In this document: positions 1-7,244 of the stretch, piece by piece
Numbering within the stretch: the stretch's first letter is position 1
Layout: each line of letters opens with the position of its first letter
Source of the DNA: Pyxidicoccus trucidator
Lineage (GTDB): Bacteria > Myxococcota > Myxococcia > Myxococcales > Myxococcaceae
NCBI RefSeq assembly: GCF_010894435.1
Contig: NZ_JAAIXZ010000003.1
Coordinates: 372,001 to 436,000 of the forward strand
Direction: 5' to 3'
DNA: 64,000 bases
Translations under genes and position numbers: made by a program
Notes under the pieces: model-generated
Databases searched by the model: none
The model's input: the letters and a program-made list of their open reading frames with translations, nothing else
Told to the model about the DNA's origin: nothing

Positions 1-175
1 GGCCCAGGACGCGCACGTACGGATAGAGCGGCCGGAAGGGCGCCATCCGGAACTCGTACGGCACATACGACATCAGCACGCCGAACAGCAGGCCCACCAG
101 CGCGGCGGGCCACGTCAGCGGCAGGGGCGAGGGTGGGGCCGGCGCCTCGGTTGGCGGAGAAAGGGAGGAAAACAT
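1..175 (-). CDS. N-terminal fragment of a putative membrane protein
   Basis: A reading frame starts at an ATG whose first base is 175 and runs off the left edge, so about 58 residues are visible. A Pro/Ser-rich cytoplasmic-looking leader of about 20 residues is followed by one hydrophobic stretch (about residues 22-38, rich in Leu, Val and Gly) that looks like a first transmembrane helix, then a short basic and aromatic segment. No family can be recognised from this piece. The 100 bases between it and the next gene (176-275) show nothing notable. Confidence 0.55.
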   Translation of the reverse strand, partial: MFSSLSPPTEAPAPPSPLPLTWPAALVGLLFGVLMSYVPYEFRMAPFRPLYPYVRVLG

Positions 176-275
176 CTTCCCTGATTCACGCGCGGCGGGG
201 GCCAGGGGTTCTACTGCCCCAAGGGCTTACGTCCGGGGCCGGACATCCCTGGCGCACTGCGAGGGACACCTCACC

Positions 276-791
276 TCACGCCACCTCGAGCACCGTCCAT
301 TCGCGTACCTCACCCGCCAGTGTCACCTCCACCACGTCCCCTGCCTTGCGGCCCATGAGGGCACGGCCCACGGGGGACGCGGGGGTGATGACGGACAGGA
401 AGCCGTCGCCGCCGGGGCCCGTCAGCTCGGTGCCGGCGCCCACGGGGAGCACGAAGAAGGTGCGCTCGGCGAAGCCGTCCTCGTCCTCGGTGCTCATGTC
501 GACGATGGCGCCCAGGGCCACGGGCCCCTGGCGCGGGAAGCGGGGCAGCTCCCCCTGGCCGAAGTGGGAGAGCGCGTGCAGTTCCTCCTGCACGCGGCGG
601 GCGCGGGCGGCCTGTCCGGTGGCGAGGCTGCCGAACTCAATCGCCGCGCGGCCGTCCTCCTTCTTCTCGGACTCCGTGGCCAGGCTGCGAGCCGCCTCGC
701 GGGCCTCGGCCTCGGCGCGGTGGGCCAGCCTGTCGGACTGCTGGAGCCGCTCGGCCAGCTGGTTCAGGAGGGCATGCTTGTCGAGTCGCAT
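276..791 (-). CDS. GreA/GreB-family transcript cleavage factor-like protein
   Basis: This 171-residue protein has the two-part Gre layout. Residues 1-78 are a charged, heptad-rich helical hairpin with the tip near residues 38-60. Residues 88-171 form the FKBP-like C-terminal domain, including the family signature around 135-152 (ITPASPVGRALMGRKAGD). Gre factors insert the coiled coil into the RNA polymerase secondary channel and stimulate cleavage of backtracked RNA. The open frame continues upstream without family similarity, so I start at the MRLDK methionine. The N-terminal hairpin differs from classical GreA, so this may be one of the divergent Gre paralogues (Rnk or Gfh-like) with a modified activity. 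It is divergent from the rhodanese gene, 87 bases away. Confidence 0.8.
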   Translation of the reverse strand: MRLDKHALLNQLAERLQQSDRLAHRAEAEAREAARSLATESEKKEDGRAAIEFGSLATGQAARARRVQEELHALSHFGQGELPRFPRQGPVALGAIVDMSTEDEDGFAERTFFVLPVGAGTELTGPGGDGFLSVITPASPVGRALMGRKAGDVVEVTLAGEVREWTVLEVA

Positions 792-878
792 CGTGTCGGT
801 ACAGGACTGTAGCGTCGGCCACCGACACCTCCAGTTTTCGGCCACGCGCGGCGGCTCGGGTGGACCTACAATGAGGGC

Positions 879-1160
879 ATGACGCCCCAGGAGCTCTCCC
901 AGAAGGCCCGGCAGCTCGTCGCGGAAGGCGCGGTGTTGCTGGATGTGCGCACCCCGCAGGAATTCCAGCAGGGTCACCCCGAGGTCGCCCGCAACATCCC
1001 CGTGCAGGAGCTGCCCCGGCGGCTCTCCGAGGTGGGCCCGCCCGGCACGCGCGTGGTGGTGTACTGCGCCGCTGGGGCCCGCAGCGCCCAGGCCGTGCAG
1101 TTGCTGCGCGCCGGCGGTTACACGGACGTCTTCGACCTCAAGTCGGTCAACTACTGGTAG
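879..1160 (+). CDS. Single-domain rhodanese-like sulfurtransferase
   Basis: A 93-residue stand-alone rhodanese domain. It has the conserved DVRTPQEF segment at 22-29, the active-site loop with Cys63 followed five residues later by Arg68 (CAAGARS), and the closing helix. These enzymes carry a persulfide on the active-site Cys and pass sulfur to thiol acceptors. No signal peptide is present, so it is cytoplasmic. The length matches single-domain PspE/GlpE-type proteins. It is expressed divergently from the Gre-like gene and is followed by a 30-bp tandem repeat array. Confidence 0.88.
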   Translation: MTPQELSQKARQLVAEGAVLLDVRTPQEFQQGHPEVARNIPVQELPRRLSEVGPPGTRVVVYCAAGARSAQAVQLLRAGGYTDVFDLKSVNYW

Positions 1161-1180
1161 TGCCGTCCGTGGCGCCCCTC

Positions 1181-1333
1181 CGGTGCCAGAGCCCCGCGTG
1201 ACACGGTGCCGGTGCCAGAGCCCCCCATGTGACATGGTGCCGGTGCCATCGTCCTCATGTGACGCGGCTCCGGTGCCAGAGCCCACGTGACACGGGGCGG
1301 ATGCCAGAGCCTCCGCGGGATGCGTGACACGGG
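1181..1333 (+). repeat. Degenerate tandem repeat, five units of about 30 bp
   Basis: Five consecutive units begin at about 1181, 1210, 1241, 1271 and 1299. Each starts with a version of CGGTGCCAGAGCCC and ends with a version of ATGTGACACGG. Unit length is 29-31 bases, and the last is about 35. The array fills most of the gap between the rhodanese and transporter genes. It does not look like CRISPR, because there are no unique spacers. Confidence 0.8.
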
Positions 1334-1366
1334 CGCGCGCTTGGAGCAGGGTGCGCGCGCTCTGCC

Positions 1367-2293
1367 ATGAACCGCACCGCTGGCTTCCTCATCGTGGCCC
1401 TGTCCGGGGTGTGCTTCGGCGCACTCGGCTTCTTCGGGCGCACTGCCTACGCGGCGGGCGCGGATGTCGCGTCGCTGCTCTTCCTGCGCTTCTCCCTCGC
1501 CGGGGCGGTACTGGCCGGCGTCATGGTGGTGCGCCGCCAGCAGCTGCCGGGCCGCCGGGTGATGCTGGCGCTGATGCTGCTGGGCGCGGTGGGCTACGTG
1601 AGCGAGGCGGGCGCCTACTTCGCTGCCCTCCAGCACGCGCCCGCGGGCCTGGTGGCGCTGCTGCTGTACTCCTTCCCGGCGCTGGTGGCGCTGCTCCAGC
1701 GCTTCGTCTTCGGCGAGCGCCTTGGCCGGGTGAAGTGGCTGGCCGTGGCGCTGGCGCTGGGAGGCACGGCGCTGACGGCGGACCTGGACCAGGGTGGTGT
1801 GAAGCCGCTGGGCGTCATGCTGGGGCTGCTGTCCGCGCTCCTCTACGCCGTCTATGTCGTCATCAGCGCGCGCGTGGCGAGCCAGGCGGGGCCGCTGACC
1901 TCCAGCACCGTCATCCTCTGCTCCGCGGGCGCCTCGCTGGGGCTGGTGGTGCTGGCACGCGGCCCGGCCTTTCCCACCACCGCCACGGGCTGGGCGGCCG
2001 TGGTGGCGTTGGCGCTGGTGTCCACGGTGGCCGCGGTGCTCCTCTTCTTCGTGGGCATGGCGCGCATCGGCCCGGTGAACACGTCGCTGGTGTCCACCAT
2101 GGAGCCGCTGACGGCAGTGGTGATTGGCGCGCTCCTCATGGACGAGCGGCTCAGCGCGCGGCAGTTGGTGGGAGGCCTGCTCATCCTCACCGCGGCGGTG
2201 ATGCTGGCGCGGTCCGATGCGCCGGACCCCTCGCGGGGGCCGCCGGAGGGTTCCGGCGCATCGGGAACAACGGGGACAGCAGGGCCCGGGTAG
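1367..2293 (+). CDS. EamA/DMT-family transporter
   Basis: A 308-residue protein with about ten hydrophobic segments arranged as two EamA repeats, the layout of drug/metabolite transporters. The second repeat ends near residue 285 (TMEPLTAVVIGALLMDERLS, a typical end-of-repeat motif) and is followed by a Pro/Gly/Ser-rich cytoplasmic tail. Family members export amino acids, nucleosides or other small metabolites across the inner membrane. The substrate cannot be told from sequence. The start codon follows a weak ribosome-binding site, but the first transmembrane segment begins immediately after it. The stop codon lies inside a tandem repeat listed separately. Confidence 0.88.
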   Translation: MNRTAGFLIVALSGVCFGALGFFGRTAYAAGADVASLLFLRFSLAGAVLAGVMVVRRQQLPGRRVMLALMLLGAVGYVSEAGAYFAALQHAPAGLVALLLYSFPALVALLQRFVFGERLGRVKWLAVALALGGTALTADLDQGGVKPLGVMLGLLSALLYAVYVVISARVASQAGPLTSSTVILCSAGASLGLVVLARGPAFPTTATGWAAVVALALVSTVAAVLLFFVGMARIGPVNTSLVSTMEPLTAVVIGALLMDERLSARQLVGGLLILTAAVMLARSDAPDPSRGPPEGSGASGTTGTAGPG

Positions 2294-2376
2294 AGACGGG
2301 CCGGACTCGCCACGGCCCGGGCAGAAAGGGGCCGGACTCGCGTAGAGCCAAGCCGGAATCACCTCGCCTCGGGTAG
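2283..2376 (+). repeat. Tandem repeat spanning the stop codon of the EamA gene
   Basis: The last codons and TAG stop of the transporter (CCCGGGTAG, 2285-2293) and the following GGGCCGGACTCGC recur 31 bases later as CCCGGGCAG...GGGCCGGACTCGC. Decayed copies follow with TAG at 2343-2345 and 2374-2376. The repeat starts inside the coding sequence and decays downstream. Confidence 0.65.
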
Positions 2377-2432
2377 AGCCACGCCGCTACCTCCACAGGC
2401 CCGGACGGCGACTCCCCGGAGAGCCTCCTCAC

Positions 2433-2448
2433 CGGGCCCGAGGGCCCG
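2433..2448. terminator. Short GC hairpin between convergent genes
   Basis: A perfect 7-base-pair dyad, CGGGCCC-GA-GGGCCCG, lies between the convergent transporter and hydrolase genes. It has no U-tract. It may serve as a bidirectional terminator, although the two-base loop is strained. Confidence 0.35.
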
Positions 2449-2450
2449 CG

Positions 2451-3392
2451 TTACTTCGTCACGGACTTGAGGAAGCGCTTCACGTCGTGCACGAAGCGGT
2501 GCGCCAGCTCCGCGTGCGGCGCGTGGCCGGTATCCGGGTAGAGGACGTAGGTGGCGTTGGGGAGCGCGTCCACCAGCGCCTGCTGCTGGTCGACGGGGAA
2601 GAAGCCGTCCTGGTCGCCGCCCACCACGAGCACGGGCACGTCAATCTCACCCAGCCGCGCCGAGTGGTCCTCCGCGATGAGCCCGTCCAGCGTCGCCTGC
2701 CACACCCGGGCGGGGACCTTGAGGCTCTCCGACACGAGCGTGTCGATGTACGACTGAGGCACGGGGCGCACGAAGGTGCTCGTCTGGAACTCGCGGACGA
2801 AGTCCGGGTCCACGGTGCCCACCTGCGTGTCGACGATGGACTTCAGGAACAGCGCCACCTCGTTGCCCGCGACGGTGGGCGCGGAGCCGACCAGCACCAG
2901 CGCCTGCACGCGGTCGGGGTAGTCCAGCGCGACCTGCTGCGCGATGAAGCTGCCCATGGAGTGGCCGACGAGGATGGCCTGCTCCTCGCCGATGGCATCC
3001 AGGAAGGCGACTACGTCCGCGGCGAAGTCCTGTTGGGTGTAACAGCAGAGGGGACGGGACGAGTCACCGTGGCCCCGCTGGTCCAGCGCGTAGACATGGA
3101 AGTTGCGCGGGAAGATGGGCAGGTTCAAATCCCACGTGTTGTGCGAGTCCGTGTAGCCATGCAGGAAGACGACGACGGGGCCATTCTTCGAGCCCTGCTC
3201 CACGTAGCGCAGCGTCACCCCGGTGCTCAGCGTGACCGAGCGCTCCCGAGGCGCGGCGGACAGCTCCTGCGTCTCCGTCTGGGCGGCGACTTCCTGCGAC
3301 TGCCCGGGCATCGAGGCGGCGTCGGGCTCCGGAGCGGGACCACAGGCGGCGAGGATGGGCAGGGCAAGCAGGGCTGCGAGGAGCTTTCTCAT
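2451..3392 (-). CDS. Lipoprotein alpha/beta hydrolase
   Basis: A 313-residue alpha/beta-hydrolase with a lipoprotein signal (hydrophobic run, then LAAC with the acylated Cys at residue 17). The hydrolase core starts near residue 60. It shows the oxyanion HGYTDS segment, the nucleophile elbow GHSMG, a late acidic residue near GGDQDGFFP, and the catalytic His in DTGHAPH close to the C-terminus. The order matches epoxide-hydrolase/haloperoxidase-like family members, but the substrate is unknown. The protein is predicted to sit on the periplasmic face of the inner membrane or in the outer membrane. It is monocistronic, and its 5' side faces a 667-base gene-free region. Confidence 0.87.
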   Translation of the reverse strand: MRKLLAALLALPILAACGPAPEPDAASMPGQSQEVAAQTETQELSAAPRERSVTLSTGVTLRYVEQGSKNGPVVVFLHGYTDSHNTWDLNLPIFPRNFHVYALDQRGHGDSSRPLCCYTQQDFAADVVAFLDAIGEEQAILVGHSMGSFIAQQVALDYPDRVQALVLVGSAPTVAGNEVALFLKSIVDTQVGTVDPDFVREFQTSTFVRPVPQSYIDTLVSESLKVPARVWQATLDGLIAEDHSARLGEIDVPVLVVGGDQDGFFPVDQQQALVDALPNATYVLYPDTGHAPHAELAHRFVHDVKRFLKSVTK

Positions 3393-3600
3393 GCGTGGAG
3401 GCCTCGGTCATGCGCGGCGGGAGAGTCCGCCGTCGTTGCAGGAATCATCATACGACTACCTCTGACATTGCCTGACGCTGAGTAACTCGCGGAGTTGTCA
3501 GGGATTCACAGCCTCGGAGTGAGAGGGGCCAAACGCATGAGGCTTGCGTGACCCAGGAATGGCGGCACTGACAGCAGAAGGTTCCCGCGAGATTGATGAT

Positions 3601-3990
3601 GTGTGACGCACGTGTCTCGGTTCGGGTGGATGTCATTTCTGTAGATGCCCATGAGCGCCATGCAGGTCCCTGGCGGACACGTCCCGAGGAGCGCGACCTT
3701 GAGACGCCGGTAGGTCTCGCCCCGCCATGCCGATACGAGCGAGGCACACGTAGAACGAACGTTCCTTCCGCGAGCACGCGTGGAACGAACGTTCCTTCCG
3801 CGCCCGCCCCTCCCGGGTCCGGGGCGTTCGGCACCGCCGTGCCCGGATTTCTTCGAGGCGCCGGTAGCCCCGCCGCGCGGGCGCGGGGCGAGAGGCACAA
3901 GTGGAACGAACGTTCCTTCCGCCCCCACCCCCGCCCGGGCCCGGGGAGTCCGGCCCCCGGAGCCCGGATTTCCTCCGCGCACCTGTAACC
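3601..3990 (+). repeat. Repeat locus 1 of the GGAACGAACGTTCC element
   Basis: The gene-free stretch 3393-4059 contains three copies of the core GGAACGAACGTTCC followed by TTCCGC, at 3752-3765 (first base changed), 3782-3795 and 3903-3916. The last two cores head longer units that match over about 85 bases with a period near 120, ending in GCCCGGATTTC. A segment at 3601-3630 (GTGTCTCGGTT and flanks) has a match at 51711-51740, next to the second locus of the same core. Long open frames cross the region on both strands, but none resembles a protein family. The stretch 3393-3600 shows nothing recognisable. Confidence 0.75.
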
Positions 3991-4007
3991 TTCTGGCCGT
4001 CTCCGTC
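3984..4007 (+). promoter_or_regulatory. Possible ECF41-type promoter
   Basis: TGTAACC at 3984-3990 followed by CGTC at 4004-4007 resembles the ECF41 promoter pattern (TGTCACA, spacer, CGTC) known from other bacteria. It sits about 50 bases before the oxidoreductase that is paired with the ECF41-like sigma gene. The -35 half matches imperfectly and the spacer is short (13 bases), so this is tentative. Confidence 0.25.
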
Positions 4008-4059
4008 GTGGAGCCGTTGGATGCCCGGAATTTCCCGGGTGCGTAGACGGAGGACGGAC

Positions 4060-5370
4060 ATGCAGGCGACCCGAGTGGCGGTGGTGGGCGGAGGACTGGG
4101 CGGGCTCACGGCGGCGGCGCTGCTGGCGCGCGGTGGCTGCGAGGTGACGCTGTACGAGCGCGCGAAGCACTTCGGCGGCCGGGCGCAGACGGCGGACGTG
4201 GAGGGCTTCCGCTTCAACCTGGGGCCTCACGCGCTGTACCGGGGTGGGGCGGCGATGCGGGTGCTCGGCGGCCTGGGTGTGAAGCCGAAGGGAGGCATTC
4301 CGGGCGGGACGGGCACCTACGCGCTGCGCGCGGGCCGGCTGCACACGCTGCCACGGGGGCCCGTGTCGCTGATGACGACGGACGTCCTCACCCTCGCCGG
4401 CAAGCTGGAGCTGGCGCGGCTGCTGGCGGGGCTGCCCCGCCTCGACGCGGGAGCCCTGGCGCGCACGTCGACGCGCGAGTGGCTGGACACGCGGCTGTCG
4501 CGCGAGGACACCCGGGCGTTCGTCGGCGCGCTGACGCGGGTGTCGTCCTACTGCGCGGACCATGATGCGATGAGCGCGGAGGTGGCGGTGTCACAGCTCC
4601 AGTATGCGCTCGCGGCGAACGTGCTCTATGTGGACGGCGGCTGGAGCACGCTGGTGGACGCGCTGGAGGCCCGGGCGCGCGAGGCGGGTGCGAAGCTGGA
4701 GACCTCCATGCGAGTGGAGTCCGTGGTCTTCCATGAGCCCGCTCCCGGAGCCCGGGTGCGTGGCCTCCGCCTCGCGGACGGCACGGTGCACGAGGCGGAC
4801 GTGGTGGTGCTGGCGGGGGGGCCGGACGACGTGGCGGCGCTGGTGCCCGGGGACGCGGTGCTTGCAAAAGAGGCGTCGGAGGCGGTGCCCGTCATGGCCG
4901 CGTCCCTGGAGCTGGGCATGTCGCGCCTGCCGAGGCCGGAGGCACTGTTCGCGCTCGGGGTGGACGGTCCGTGGTACGCGTCGGTGCACTCGGCGTCCGC
5001 GCGGCTGGCGCCGGAGGGAGGCGCGATGGTGCACGTGATGAAGTACCTGGGCGGCACGGACACCGGGGCCAGCGAGGCCGAGCTGGAGGCGGTGATGGAC
5101 GTGCTCCAGCCGGGCTGGCGCGCGCACGTGGTGGCAAAGCGCTTCCGGCCCACGCTGCGAGTCAATCACCTGCTGCCGAGCGCGAAGTCGGGCGGCCTCT
5201 CCGGGCGTCCCACGGCGCGGGTGCCGCACGTGGAGGGCCTGTACCGGGTGGGGGACTGGGTGGGGCCGGAGGGGATGCTCGCGGACGCATCCTTCGCGAG
5301 CGCGGAGTCCGTGGCGCGGGCCCTCCTCGTGTCCGAGCAGGTGGAGCCCCGCCGGGCGGTGGGGGCGTAG
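4060..5370 (+). CDS. FAD-dependent oxidoreductase (phytoene-desaturase-like), ECF41 partner
   Basis: A 436-residue flavoprotein. The N-terminal dinucleotide-binding motif is GGGLGG at 10-15, followed by the YERAKHFGGRA segment near 32-42 and a C-terminal FAD segment near residue 400 (GLYRVGDWVGPEGML). The fold is that of the amine-oxidase/phytoene-desaturase group, and the substrate is unknown. It lies 3 bases upstream of an ECF41-type sigma factor. ECF41 genes are typically adjacent to a carboxymuconolactone decarboxylase, oxidoreductase or epimerase gene that they control, and this gene fits that role. The start chosen is the methionine right before the nucleotide-binding strand. The open frame extends upstream only through repeat DNA. 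Confidence 0.85.
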   Translation: MQATRVAVVGGGLGGLTAAALLARGGCEVTLYERAKHFGGRAQTADVEGFRFNLGPHALYRGGAAMRVLGGLGVKPKGGIPGGTGTYALRAGRLHTLPRGPVSLMTTDVLTLAGKLELARLLAGLPRLDAGALARTSTREWLDTRLSREDTRAFVGALTRVSSYCADHDAMSAEVAVSQLQYALAANVLYVDGGWSTLVDALEARAREAGAKLETSMRVESVVFHEPAPGARVRGLRLADGTVHEADVVVLAGGPDDVAALVPGDAVLAKEASEAVPVMAASLELGMSRLPRPEALFALGVDGPWYASVHSASARLAPEGGAMVHVMKYLGGTDTGASEAELEAVMDVLQPGWRAHVVAKRFRPTLRVNHLLPSAKSGGLSGRPTARVPHVEGLYRVGDWVGPEGMLADASFASAESVARALLVSEQVEPRRAVGA

Positions 5371-5373
5371 CGC

Positions 5374-6357
5374 ATGGAGAGCCCGGGACACAGCGCGGTG
5401 GCGGAAGCGGCGCGAGAGCACGAGCGCTTCCTCTGGGGCCTCTGCTACCGGATGACGGGCGTGGCGGCGGACGCCGACGACCTGGTGCAGGAGACGTACG
5501 CGCGAGCCCTGGCCACGCCACCGGAGCGGAAGGAGTCGCTGCGTCCCTGGCTGACCCGGGTGGCGGTGAACCTGGCGAGGGACCACCTGCGCCGCCGCCG
5601 TCGCGAGGGCTACGTGGGGCCCTGGTTGCCGTCCCCGCTCGAGACGGGGGACGCGTCGACGGAGGCGTCACCGGGCCTGGACATGCCCCCGGGAGTGGAG
5701 GCGAGGCTGCCAGGAGGCGGCTCGACGGAGGGCCGGTACGAATTGCTGGAGAGCGTCTCCTACGCCTTCCTCCTGGCGCTGGAGGTGCTGGCGCCGAAGC
5801 AGCGCGCGGTGCTGCTGCTGCGCGACGTGTTCGACTACTCGGTGCGCGAGGTGGCCGAGGCGCTGAACATGAGCGAAGTGAATGTGAAGGTGGTGCACCA
5901 CCGAGCCCGCTCCGCGATGGCGGAGTACGACCGCGCGCGCTGCATCCCCACGAAGGAGCTGCAGGAGCGCACCCGCGTGGCGCTGGAGGGCTTCATGTCC
6001 GCGCTGCTGACGGGCGACGTGGCGGCGGCGGAGGCGCTGCTGTCTTCCGACGTGCGCGCGGTGTCGGACGGTGGCGGCCAGGTGCGGGCGGCGCAGGTGC
6101 CGTTGGTGGGGGTGAAGCGGGTGCTCACGTTCCTCCAGAGACTCGTGGAGCTGCGAGGCGCGCCAGAGGCGGTGGAGGTGCAGATGCTCAACGGCCTGCC
6201 AGCGCTGGTGGCCGTGTTCGCGGCTGCGGAGGACCCGATGCTGGCCTCGCGTGCGGTGGTGCGGGTGGAGCTGGGCGAGGACGGGCGCATTGCCCACGTC
6301 CACTCGGTGCTCCCGGACCGGAAGCTCTCGCGCCTGCGCCTCCCGTCGCCCGCGTGA
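5374..6357 (+). CDS. ECF41-type RNA polymerase sigma factor with SnoaL-like C-terminal domain
   Basis: A 327-residue extracytoplasmic-function sigma factor. Region 2 is near residues 15-85 (DDLVQETYARAL). Region 4 is near 125-185, with a helix-turn-helix around YSVREVAEALNMS. A C-terminal NTF2/SnoaL-like domain of about 130 residues follows. Two ECF41 hallmarks are visible: the YVGPWLPSPL linker after region 2 and the DGGG motif in the C-terminal domain. In this group the C-terminal extension takes the place of a separate anti-sigma factor and tunes activity. It is translated in an operon with the FAD oxidoreductase just upstream. It probably directs its own operon. Confidence 0.9.
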   Translation: MESPGHSAVAEAAREHERFLWGLCYRMTGVAADADDLVQETYARALATPPERKESLRPWLTRVAVNLARDHLRRRRREGYVGPWLPSPLETGDASTEASPGLDMPPGVEARLPGGGSTEGRYELLESVSYAFLLALEVLAPKQRAVLLLRDVFDYSVREVAEALNMSEVNVKVVHHRARSAMAEYDRARCIPTKELQERTRVALEGFMSALLTGDVAAAEALLSSDVRAVSDGGGQVRAAQVPLVGVKRVLTFLQRLVELRGAPEAVEVQMLNGLPALVAVFAAAEDPMLASRAVVRVELGEDGRIAHVHSVLPDRKLSRLRLPSPA

Positions 6358-6413
6358 GCGCAGGGGAGGCACGAAGCCCCCGCCACGCGGTAACACCCCG
6401 AGGCGCCAGCAAG

Positions 6414-6437
6414 GGCCTCGGCGTCAGCGCCGAGGCC
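6414..6437. terminator. 10-bp-stem hairpin with the methyltransferase stop codon in its loop
   Basis: GGCCTCGGCG (6414-6423) pairs perfectly with CGCCGAGGCC (6428-6437) around a TCAG loop. On the minus strand the loop holds the TGA stop of the methyltransferase. The sigma-factor gene converges from the left, so the hairpin can terminate both transcripts. No U-tract is present. Confidence 0.6.
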
Positions 6438-7002
6438 GGCGGGCGATGATGAGCTCGCTCATGCCCTGGAGCCGCTGGATGCGGCGGACCACGTCGAAGC
6501 CGGCCTGTTGCACCAGGCGGTGCGTGTCCCGGTTGAGGCGGCACCCGCCGGTCATCCGCTTCCACGCGGGGGTGAGCAGGTCCTGCGTGGTGGCCAGTCC
6601 GGCGGACGGCGCGCGCACGTGCTCCAGCATGCGCAGCTCCCCTCCGGGACGCAGCACGCGGAACACCTCCGTCAGCGCGCGCGCCGGAGCGTCCACACTG
6701 CAGAACACGAGGCTGGACACCACCACGTCGAAGGACGCATCGGGAAACGGCAGGTCCTCCACGCTGGCGTGCACCACCTCCGCGTCGGGGCGCCGCTTGC
6801 GGGCCCGCTCGAGCGCCTCGGCATCCACGTCGATGGCGGTGACGGACGTCACTGTCTCCGGGTAGCCCGGCAGCGCGAGCCCGGTGCCGGTGCCCACCTC
6901 CAGCACGCGTCCCGTCAGCCCCCGTACAAGCTTCCTCCGGGCGGCCGTGAGTCCCAGCCACCCGAGCGGAGCCATCACCGCGTCATAAGCGAGCGCCTTC
7001 AT
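6424..7002 (-). CDS. Class I SAM-dependent methyltransferase (UbiE/type 11 group)
   Basis: A 192-residue Rossmann methyltransferase. Motif I is VLEVGTGTG at about 34-42. The acidic end of strand 2 is IDVDAEAL, motif II is near DVVVSSLVFCSVD, and motif III is VLRPGGELRMLEHV. The methyl acceptor is unknown. Residues near the C-terminus (ITGGCRLNRDT-like) resemble small thiol- or lipid-directed methyltransferases. I start at MKALAYDAV because a strong GAGGG ribosome-binding site precedes it and the upstream open frame has no family similarity. The C-terminal codons form half of a terminator-like hairpin. Confidence 0.85.
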   Translation of the reverse strand: MKALAYDAVMAPLGWLGLTAARRKLVRGLTGRVLEVGTGTGLALPGYPETVTSVTAIDVDAEALERARKRRPDAEVVHASVEDLPFPDASFDVVVSSLVFCSVDAPARALTEVFRVLRPGGELRMLEHVRAPSAGLATTQDLLTPAWKRMTGGCRLNRDTHRLVQQAGFDVVRRIQRLQGMSELIIARRPRR

Positions 7003-7214
7003 CCCCAACCCTCTTTCAACCCGAACCGGAAGCGGCGAACCGGAGACCACCCGAGGCCCCCGGCGAAGCGCACACCCCACTCCACCCCGCGCCCCTGGCA
7101 ACAGGCTCCACCCGGAGCCCACGGGCCGGAAAACGACTCGGCCCGGAGTCCCAGGCAAGAAGCCAGGGCCACCGGGCCGATGCTACCGCCACCGCATGTC
7201 GTGCCGCTGGAAGC

Positions 7215-7238
7215 CCGGGAGCGTCAGTGCCCTCCCGG
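7215..7238 (-). terminator. Hairpin just downstream of the Lgt-family gene
   Basis: CCGGGAG (7215-7221) pairs with CTCCCGG (7232-7238) around a 10-base loop, beginning 7 bases after the stop codon of the minus-strand Lgt-like gene. The position fits a terminator. The remaining DNA up to the methyltransferase start (7003-7214) shows nothing else. Confidence 0.45.
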
Positions 7239-7244
7239 ACGCTT

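Noticed and set aside
1181-1333. CRISPR array
   Set aside because: Units are contiguous and degenerate, there are no unique spacers and no cas genes.
1151-2362. A 403-residue open frame antisense to the EamA transporter, and many similar long antisense frames
   Set aside because: At this GC content, frames opposite real genes stay open. The composition is Arg/His/Gln-rich without family motifs, while the sense genes show clear domains.
3506-3982. Possible protein genes across the GGAACGAACGTTCC repeats (shared Asn-Arg-Asp-Thr-x-Val-Thr-His on the minus strand at both loci)
   Set aside because: The shared peptide and the repeat core are in different relative frames at the two loci, so the conservation is at nucleotide level.
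4060-5370. A carotenoid biosynthesis cluster suggested by the phytoene-desaturase-like enzyme
   Set aside because: No crtB, crtE or other carotenoid genes lie nearby, and the ECF41 partner explains the context better.
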